DNA of 30,014 nt from M55B112 sp040880545. Lineage in GTDB: Bacteria > Bacteroidota > Bacteroidia > Bacteroidales > GCA-2748055. Location of the stretch: the NCBI GenBank assembly GCA_040880545.1, contig JBBDIE010000080.1, positions 1 to 30,014 on the forward strand, read 5' to 3'. A program made the translations under genes and the position numbers. Below the pieces are notes generated by a model. It had not been told where the DNA came from. It did not search any database and was given only the letters and a program-made list of their open reading frames with translations. Below, piece by piece: positions 24,584-30,014 of the stretch (position 1 is the stretch's first letter; every line of letters starts with the position of its first letter).

Positions 24584-26524
24584 TTATTTTTCCTTGGTAA
24601 AATTCTCGATTAATTCCCCAATCCTCAAAAGAGAGGAGACACTCGCTGCATAACTGATTGCTCCTTTAGGATCATGGGGCGGATTCCCGTCATATAATTC
24701 TGCTACTGTACCAATCCCATAATAGGACATGTCCTCTTCAAAACCGGCATAAAGTTCCTCTGCCAGGTTCAGTCCCGATTTTTTATGGACCGACAAATAT
24801 CCACTGACAAAATGTTCCAGTAACCACGGATATACCGAACCCTGGTGCGCAGTTCTGTCACGCTGTTCCTGTTCGCCCTCGTAAATCCCTTTATAGGCCG
24901 GATTCTTGGGCGCAAGGGTTCTTAGCCCTTTGGTAGTGAGAAGTTCGCTTTTCACCACATCCAGTATACTTTTCTTCATCCCGGCAGTAAGGGGAGAGTA
25001 TTCAAGCGAAGTTGCAATTACCTGATTGGGCCTTACCGATTGGTCCCTGTACCCATCCCGAACACAATCGGCCAGGTACCCTTTTTCAGAGATCCAGAAA
25101 ATATCTACAAATGAATTCATGATCATTTCAGGCATATCCTTCCACTGCTTCCCAAATACACTGCGGTTTCCTGCCCATTTGGAAACCTGGCATACTGCAT
25201 TGTACCATAACGCATTGACCTCAACTGCAAATCCTGCCCTGCGTGTTATGGGTTGGCCGCCTACTGTGGCATCCATCCATGTCAGGGGGATACCCTCATC
25301 GGTACCCGTAATAAGTCCGTTTTCTGCCATGTGGATCCCAAAATGGGTCCCTCCCCTGTAAGCTTCCATGATCTCCATGATCACTTTGCCGTAGGTTTTC
25401 CAGATATCGATATCTACATATTTCTCCAGCAATTGCAGTACCCGGATAAACCACAAGGGCGCATCAATGGAGTTGTAATAGTCGTGGCCCTGTCTGGTAT
25501 AATTGGGGAACAGTCCGTCTTTTATCCGCTTAACCATCGTATCAATCACTTCGATGGCCGACTTGGTATCGCCGGTGGTCAGGGTAAGACCCGGAAGTGC
25601 TATAAATGTATCCCTGCTCCTCACTCCCAGCCAGGGAAATCCCGCCAACAACTCTGTGATCCCGTTTTTTCTCACTAAAAACTGCTCTGCCGAATTGAGT
25701 AAACAGTTTTTATACCCGTCAAGTGGTATCCTCAGCTCTTCCTCGGCACTGAATCTTCGTTTTAATCCAGACGTCTTCACCTCTTGTGTAGAGCCTGAGA
25801 ATATGATGGACTCCCCTTTTTTGATGGTTAATTCAAAATATCCCGGTACATATAAGTCCTCCTTATACTCATAGCCCCTTTTCATCTCTTCAAGATACTC
25901 TACATTGTAGTACCAGTCGGGAACCGGAACAAAATCAGCCTTTTTCGAAAGTTGCATGAAAAGTTCCGGGTAGCCATCGTACATGCGTGACTTTATCCCA
26001 TTTTCAACTGTCGAATACTGCCTGTTCAGATATAAATTTGCCTTGCTTAATTTATGAATGTTGCGAAAAGCGAGGAATGGCCTCAGCTGTATCCGCGTTT
26101 CTGAATTGGCCTCCTCCAAGGTGATCCTCACAAGGATTTGTTCCTTCTTCTGTACCAGCATCGTCTCTTGGGTAAGAATTACACCCCCTACCCGGTAAGT
26201 CATTCGCGAACCACGCTCCGCCTCAAAATCACGCAGGTATTTATGTCCACGGGGCACATAGAGATCCCCCTCATACTTGTGAATTCCAAGGTTAAATGCT
26301 TTCTCGTGCTGAATTACTGTAAGGTCGAGCGACGAAAGCAATACATGGTTCTCATCGTCCAAATGATTCACCGGACAAATCAGAAGTCCATGGTATTTTC
26401 TCGTGTTACAACCGGAAATAGTCGTTGATGCAAACGATCCGGCACGATTCGACCTTAGAATTTCCCTGGACAGCGAATATTCTAGGTTCACCAGTTCTGC
26501 TTTATCGAATTTTAGGAAAGTCAT
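24584..26524 (-). CDS. Glycogen debranching enzyme (amylo-alpha-1,6-glucosidase type)
   Basis: Removes alpha-1,6 branch residues during glycogen breakdown; cytoplasmic, about 646 residues. An N-terminal beta-sandwich domain (about 15-260, with SNRAGSFASTTISGCNTRKY and HGLLICPV) is followed by the (alpha/alpha)6 catalytic domain. That domain carries GFPWLGVRSRDTFIALPG (about 295-312), DAPLWFIRVL, PLTWMDATVGGQPITRRAG (about 413-431) and HQGSVYPWLLEHF near the C-terminus. These are hallmarks of the bacterial/archaeal GDE_C (GH133) proteins. Met at 26533 is an alternative start, but the ATG at 26524 (MTFLKFDK) matches homologues that begin with a similar LKFDK stretch and leaves a short leader after the promoter at 26545-26552. 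It is the first gene of the minus-strand glycogen run. Confidence 0.93.
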   Translation of the reverse strand: MTFLKFDKAELVNLEYSLSREILRSNRAGSFASTTISGCNTRKYHGLLICPVNHLDDENHVLLSSLDLTVIQHEKAFNLGIHKYEGDLYVPRGHKYLRDFEAERGSRMTYRVGGVILTQETMLVQKKEQILVRITLEEANSETRIQLRPFLAFRNIHKLSKANLYLNRQYSTVENGIKSRMYDGYPELFMQLSKKADFVPVPDWYYNVEYLEEMKRGYEYKEDLYVPGYFELTIKKGESIIFSGSTQEVKTSGLKRRFSAEEELRIPLDGYKNCLLNSAEQFLVRKNGITELLAGFPWLGVRSRDTFIALPGLTLTTGDTKSAIEVIDTMVKRIKDGLFPNYTRQGHDYYNSIDAPLWFIRVLQLLEKYVDIDIWKTYGKVIMEIMEAYRGGTHFGIHMAENGLITGTDEGIPLTWMDATVGGQPITRRAGFAVEVNALWYNAVCQVSKWAGNRSVFGKQWKDMPEMIMNSFVDIFWISEKGYLADCVRDGYRDQSVRPNQVIATSLEYSPLTAGMKKSILDVVKSELLTTKGLRTLAPKNPAYKGIYEGEQEQRDRTAHQGSVYPWLLEHFVSGYLSVHKKSGLNLAEELYAGFEEDMSYYGIGTVAELYDGNPPHDPKGAISYAASVSSLLRIGELIENFTKEK

Positions 26525-26544
26525 AAAGAACATCTTTTATAAGA

Positions 26545-26552
26545 CAAAGATA
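26545..26552 (-). promoter_or_regulatory. -7 promoter box of the glycogen run
   Basis: The minus strand reads TATCTTTG, a full match to TAnnTTTG, 20 nt before the debranching-enzyme ATG at 26524. A clear TTTG at -33 is not seen. No other full box was found in the gap before the fusion gene, so the four minus-strand glycogen genes may share this promoter. Confidence 0.55.
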
Positions 26553-26649
26553 TAATTAAAATTCCGGGGAACAGCTTGTTATCATAACCTTATCTCATAT
26601 TTTCCCTGTTTTAAAAATATAAAAAAATAATTCTAATCTGCACCCTTCG

Positions 26650-26681
26650 TTAGTAATATAAAACAACGGTATGTACGTTTG
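26650..26681 (+). promoter_or_regulatory. Bacteroidota-type promoter of the TlpA-like/lpxH run
   Basis: A TTAG (26650-26653, three of four bases of the -33 TTTG), a 20-nt spacer and a -7 element TACGTTTG (26674-26681) lie 40 nt ahead of the start at 26722. The promoter is divergent from that of the glycogen run. The 197-bp gap between the two start codons is AT-rich and holds nothing else recognisable. Confidence 0.55.
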
Positions 26682-26721
26682 AAATTAAATTGATAAATTC
26701 GTGGGTTAAATCAGGAAATAT

Positions 26722-27903
26722 ATGTCAATCAGGACTTGGATAATCGCAGGATTTATTCTGCTTGCGGGATGCTCCGGACAAAACAATAAAAGTGATGTTC
26801 CCGCAGGTTTGCAGGATATTGTAATCAGCGGGGAAATAAAAAATGGAGGGGATCAGTTGCTTACACTGGACAGGATTGGTTCCAGTTCATTTATACCTGT
26901 TGCTTCCACCCGTTGTGAAAAGGATGGTAGTTTCACTATTACTTTCAGTGGGGTGGTTCTCGATTATTACGCGTTGAAATTTACCGATCAGGGCTATATA
27001 ACCATCATTGCAAGTCCGGGAGACCGGATCACGGTGAAGGGAACTGCTGGTGAAATCTATCCGTATAACATTGAAGGATCTGAGGCATCGGACCTTGTCA
27101 GAGAGCTTTCGGAAGAGCATCAGGCAGCCATGAAACAACTGCACACGATCTCGGAAAGAACGGAAGAATTAAGCACAGAACCAGGTTTTGCAAATAAGAA
27201 GATGGAATTGAACGCCCGGTTCGATTCTGTTACCCAGGCTTTTCATAATTATTCCCGGGATTTTATAATGAACAATTCCGTATCTCCTGCCATCCTTATT
27301 GCACTGTACAACCAGTTCGGGCCGGGACTTCCGGTATTCGATCCCGTTTCCGACATGGAAATATACCAGCTTGTTGATTCACTCATGTACAGCCAATATC
27401 CGGAGAACGAGGCAGTGAAATCACTGCACAGTCAGCTCTCTGCAAAATTGCAACAGATGCGCAACCAGCAACCCCGGCAAACGCTCGGAAAAGGAAACAG
27501 GGCTCCCGATTTCGTACTTGAAACCCCTGAAAAATCAAAAGTATCCCTCTCTGAAATGAAGGGCAATTACGTACTCCTTCAATTCTGGGCTTCATGGAGT
27601 AATCCCTCTGTGTCTGAGAACAGGTACCTGGAAGAAAGCTATCAGAAATTCCGGGACAAAAATTTTGTAATACTGCAGGCTTCCATAGACAATGACATGG
27701 CCCGATGGAAAGAAGCGTTGGGGGAAAAGAGACCGGGATGGTACCATGTGAGTGACCTGATGCGATGGGAATCTGTAATTGTTAACCTGTACAGGGTAGA
27801 AAAAATTCCTGCAAATTTCCTCATCGGACCCGATGGAACCATCCTTGAAACAGATACCTTCGGCGAAGAATTGATAAAAACAATTGAAAAGTATTTATCT
27901 TGA
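26722..27903 (+). CDS. DUF4369/thioredoxin-fold lipoprotein lacking the CxxC motif (first of pair)
   Basis: Envelope lipoprotein of 393 residues: basic start, hydrophobic helix and lipobox LLAGC with Cys17. An N-terminal beta-rich DUF4369-like domain (about 32-120, IVISGEIKNGGDQLLTLDRIG) and a helical middle region (about 120-255) precede a TlpA/AhpC-like thioredoxin domain (about 258-393). In TlpA relatives the active site reads WCxxC; here it is FWASWSNPS (288-296), with Ser at both cysteine positions. The cis-proline loop is retained (KIPANFLIG). Besides Cys17 only Cys65 remains, so thiol-disulfide exchange at this site is not possible; a binding or structural role is inferred. The gene is followed almost without gap by a paralogue with the same loss, and then by lpxH. 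Confidence 0.88.
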   Translation: MSIRTWIIAGFILLAGCSGQNNKSDVPAGLQDIVISGEIKNGGDQLLTLDRIGSSSFIPVASTRCEKDGSFTITFSGVVLDYYALKFTDQGYITIIASPGDRITVKGTAGEIYPYNIEGSEASDLVRELSEEHQAAMKQLHTISERTEELSTEPGFANKKMELNARFDSVTQAFHNYSRDFIMNNSVSPAILIALYNQFGPGLPVFDPVSDMEIYQLVDSLMYSQYPENEAVKSLHSQLSAKLQQMRNQQPRQTLGKGNRAPDFVLETPEKSKVSLSEMKGNYVLLQFWASWSNPSVSENRYLEESYQKFRDKNFVILQASIDNDMARWKEALGEKRPGWYHVSDLMRWESVIVNLYRVEKIPANFLIGPDGTILETDTFGEELIKTIEKYLS

Positions 27904-27914
27904 CAGTTATGTAT

Positions 27915-29072
27915 ATGAAAAAATTATTCGGGGCTATCCTGGCCACAATAACCCTTATTTCATGCAACAATGAAGGAAGCGTAACAATTCGGGGCTCCTA
28001 TCCCGCTGGTGCGGGAGAGTACCTCAGGTTCGAAATGCTCAATATGGCTGAGACCATACTGCTGGACTCTGTAAAAGTCAGTAAAAAAGGGGATTTTCGA
28101 TATACCTTTCCACTGGAGAACCCGGAACTGGTAATGGTGGAGAATAAAAAAGGACAGTATATCAATCTCCTGGCCTTCCCGCAAGATGAAATCAGCCTGA
28201 CAATGGCTGACAATTCTTTCAGGTCGGGATATACTGTCTCGGGCTCGGAGGATTCGGAAAAGATAAGGATGCTGGTCACCAGTGTTGAAAAAACAAAATC
28301 CCGGCTCGATTCGGTGATCAGGGCCCTGGATTCCCTTGAAATTAAGGATGGCCCGGAGGCAGATGTACTGATTACCGCCTACCAGCAGATTTTTCGGGAC
28401 CAGAAGCGTGAAAATATCAGGTTTATCGTGGAGAACCTCAACTCCCTGGCCAGTGTATATGCTCTTTATCAACGTGTTGCCCCAGATGTCTATCTGTTTA
28501 ATACTGTGAAAGATCTTCAGTATTTTAAAATTGTGGCCGACTCTGTAAAGGTTTATCATCCCAGCTCTACCCTTACCATTTCACTGGTTAACGATGTGGA
28601 TAAACGGATCAGTGATTATAATAATATGATTGCTATAAATGAGCTCACCAAATCCAACGTGGTTGAAACCGGGATGATTGAACTGAAAATTGAAGATGTG
28701 GATGGTGAGGAACAGAGCCTCAGAGCACTGAATGGAAAGGTGATTTTACTAAATTTCTGGGCGTCGTGGAACAGCGAGAGCCGGGATGCAACCAACAGAC
28801 TTAAAAATATCTATGAAAGATATCACGACCAGGGCTTTGAAATATATGCCGTATCTCTTGATAATGACCGGATGGCCTGGAGACAGGCAATCGATTTTGA
28901 AGAGTATCCGTGGATCAATGTCAGTGAACTGACATACCCCTATTCCAAAGCTGCCACTTTGTATAATGTACCATCCCTTCCCAGCAGCTACCTGATTGAC
29001 AGGGAGGGGAATATTGTTGCTAAAAATCTTACGGGAAGAGAACTCCCAACCTGGCTGGATAATTTGTTATAG
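27915..29072 (+). CDS. DUF4369/thioredoxin-fold lipoprotein lacking the CxxC motif (second of pair)
   Basis: Paralogue of the preceding gene with the same plan in 385 residues: signal with lipobox LISC (Cys17), DUF4369-like domain (about 22-110, VTIRGSYPAGAGEYLRFE), helical region, and a C-terminal TlpA-like thioredoxin domain (about 255-385). The active-site segment reads FWASWNSES (281-289), again without cysteines, and Cys17 is the only cysteine in the whole protein. The cis-proline is kept (SLPSSYLID). The longest frame begins with a TTG overlapping the previous stop. The ATG at 27915 gives the typical MKKLFGAILATITLISC signal, and the ATG at 27909 is equally possible. The tandem layout points to an old duplication. 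The lpxH gene starts 2 bp after the stop, so the three genes are one transcript, all concerned with the envelope. Confidence 0.87.
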   Translation: MKKLFGAILATITLISCNNEGSVTIRGSYPAGAGEYLRFEMLNMAETILLDSVKVSKKGDFRYTFPLENPELVMVENKKGQYINLLAFPQDEISLTMADNSFRSGYTVSGSEDSEKIRMLVTSVEKTKSRLDSVIRALDSLEIKDGPEADVLITAYQQIFRDQKRENIRFIVENLNSLASVYALYQRVAPDVYLFNTVKDLQYFKIVADSVKVYHPSSTLTISLVNDVDKRISDYNNMIAINELTKSNVVETGMIELKIEDVDGEEQSLRALNGKVILLNFWASWNSESRDATNRLKNIYERYHDQGFEIYAVSLDNDRMAWRQAIDFEEYPWINVSELTYPYSKAATLYNVPSLPSSYLIDREGNIVAKNLTGRELPTWLDNLL

Positions 29073-29074
29073 GT

Positions 29075-29830
29075 ATGACGAAGACCGGGGAAAAAATATA
29101 TTTCGCCTCCGACTTTCACCTTGGTATGCATCCAGTATCATCAAGCAGGAAGAGGGAAAAATATATTGTCGACTGGCTGAACAGCATCGGGGAAGATGCA
29201 GGACAGCTATGGCTGTTGGGAGATGTTTTCGATTACTGGTTTGAATATAAAAAGGTTGTTCCCAGAGGCTTTACAAGGTTTATCGGCAAGCTGGCGGAGT
29301 TATCGGACCGAGGTGTGGAAATTCATCTTTTCCCGGGCAACCATGATGTCTGGCTGTTCGATTATTTTCCAACGGAGATCGGGGCCGAAATTCACAACCA
29401 TCCTTTGATTGCTACCATGGGCGAGCTGACTTTTTACCTCTCCCATGGCGATGGCGTGGATAAGCAGGACCGGGGTTACCTGTTCCTGAGAACACTCTTC
29501 AGAAGTAAATTTTTACAGTGGTGCTACGCCCGGTTACATCCCAACGGATCAGCATCATTCGCCCAGTGGTGGTCCAGGAAAAGCAGAATCGGTAAAGGAA
29601 GGATATATCCTTATAAAGGGGAAGAGAATGAGGAGCAGATCATTTTCGCCAGGAAATTCCTTGAAAAAAATCCTGACATCGACATCTTCCTGTTCGGTCA
29701 CCGCCATATCCCCTTCGATGTGGAGATAGGTGAAAATAAACGGGCAGTCTGCCTGGGCGACTGGATCTCCAACTTCAGCTATGGTGTGTTCGACGGGAAA
29801 GAGTTCCGCCTGGAACGGTATAAACCCTGA
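29075..29830 (+). CDS. lpxH: UDP-2,3-diacylglucosamine diphosphatase (LpxH-like)
   Basis: Calcineurin-like phosphoesterase that cleaves UDP-2,3-diacylglucosamine to lipid X in lipid A synthesis, at the inner membrane surface. The dimetal site is fully visible in 251 residues: DFHLG (Asp13, His15), GDVFDYW (Asp50), GNHD (Asn89, His90), SHGDG (His124) and GHRH (His208, His210). GDVFDYWFEY and HRHIPFD fit LpxH rather than general phosphoesterases. Size is close to E. coli LpxH (240). It starts 2 bp after the second TlpA-like lipoprotein gene, and a hairpin follows 30 bp after its stop. Some Bacteroidota LpxH relatives have other names, but the motif set supports the assignment. Confidence 0.88.
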   Translation: MTKTGEKIYFASDFHLGMHPVSSSRKREKYIVDWLNSIGEDAGQLWLLGDVFDYWFEYKKVVPRGFTRFIGKLAELSDRGVEIHLFPGNHDVWLFDYFPTEIGAEIHNHPLIATMGELTFYLSHGDGVDKQDRGYLFLRTLFRSKFLQWCYARLHPNGSASFAQWWSRKSRIGKGRIYPYKGEENEEQIIFARKFLEKNPDIDIFLFGHRHIPFDVEIGENKRAVCLGDWISNFSYGVFDGKEFRLERYKP

Positions 29831-29860
29831 ACAGAATTACAGATTGTACGCCGTGCACCT

Positions 29861-29880
29861 TGGCCCGAAGCGGGCCATTT
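29861..29880 (+). terminator. Probable terminator after lpxH
   Basis: A 7-bp GC-rich stem TGGCCCG/CGGGCCA with a 3-nt loop AAG (29861-29877) is followed by TTTATTA. The stem is strong but the T-run is short, so termination is likely but not certain. Confidence 0.5.
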
Positions 29881-29930
29881 ATTATGCTGCAATAAAGTCC
29901 GTTACTCCAGTTTGCTCTCACTCTGTAGCA

Positions 29931-29980
29931 CCTCACCCCCCCGGCCCCCCTCTCCACGTGGAGAAGGGGGAGACGCTTCG
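29931..29980. repeat. C-rich palindromic element, probably a dispersed repeat
   Basis: An inverted repeat with 13-nt arms (29945-29957 and 29958-29970) pairs at 12 of 13 positions around the perfect core CTCCACGTGGAG. It is preceded by CCTCACCCCCCGG and followed by AGACGCTTCG. Elements of this wording (CTCACCCCCCGGCCCC, then a palindrome of CTCTCC/GGAGAG) are, as I recall, scattered through many environmental bacterial genomes, often between genes. No transposase is seen. The composition differs sharply from the AT-rich DNA beside it, and the window ends before the element's context is complete. Confidence 0.55.
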
Positions 29981-30014
29981 TTTTTTATTCAGGGATTTCA
30001 CCGATATTTTTTTG

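Overview
The window looks like chromosomal DNA of a member of the Bacteroidota, probably a free-living or marine relative of the Bacteroidales/Marinilabiliales. Four things point there: several start regions carry the Bacteroidota promoter box TAnnTTTG (two with a TTTG about 19-20 nt upstream); most genes lack an obvious Shine-Dalgarno sequence; characteristic families are present (DUF4369/TlpA-like lipoproteins, a BFN-UVR protein, a eukaryote-like GT3 glycogen synthase instead of GlgA, a GDE/GT4/GH57 trio); and there are long Lys/Ala- or Lys/Thr-rich protein tails. No rRNA, tRNA, CRISPR array, integrase or transposase was seen, and coding density is high: no gap exceeds 300 bp.

Layout. 140-1855 (+): a two-gene ABC-2 exporter of the bacitracin/lantibiotic-resistance type. 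1880-6783 (-): a compact run read from a good promoter at 6836-6866, namely BFN-UVR protein, CNT nucleoside transporter, single-domain response regulator, membrane GT2 glycosyltransferase and an OppC-like permease with a large periplasmic insert. 7052-7963 (+): ribosomal proteins bL21 (with a long Lys/Ala/Pro tail) and bL27, with their own promoter and a strong intrinsic terminator. 8052-10782 (+): seryl-tRNA synthetase, an EamA/DMT transporter and RuvC. 10896-12395 (-): HIT protein, GreA and a small membrane-anchored acidic protein. 12490-12927 (+): a small exported Rieske-fold-like protein with altered ligands. 12958-15352 (-): adenosylhomocysteinase and RibF.

15480-26524 is an 11-kb glycogen/alpha-glucan island: a GH13 branching enzyme on +, converging with a minus-strand run read as debranching enzyme, GT4 glycosyltransferase, GH57 amylase-like protein and a 1418-residue glycogen synthase (GT3)-glucan phosphorylase (GT35) fusion. 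Between them these genes supply chain elongation, branching, debranching and phosphorolysis. No nucleotide-sugar pyrophosphorylase (GlgC) is in the island, which fits a GT3 enzyme that may use UDP-glucose.

26722-29830 (+): two tandem DUF4369/thioredoxin-fold lipoproteins, both without the catalytic CxxC cysteines, followed by an LpxH-like UDP-2,3-diacylglucosamine hydrolase. The last 184 bp hold a short hairpin and a C-rich palindromic element that looks like a dispersed repeat.

The best candidates for something new are the synthase-phosphorylase fusion in its cluster, the cysteine-less TlpA-like pair, and the histone-H1-like tail on bL21. I found no clear defence or mobile system.
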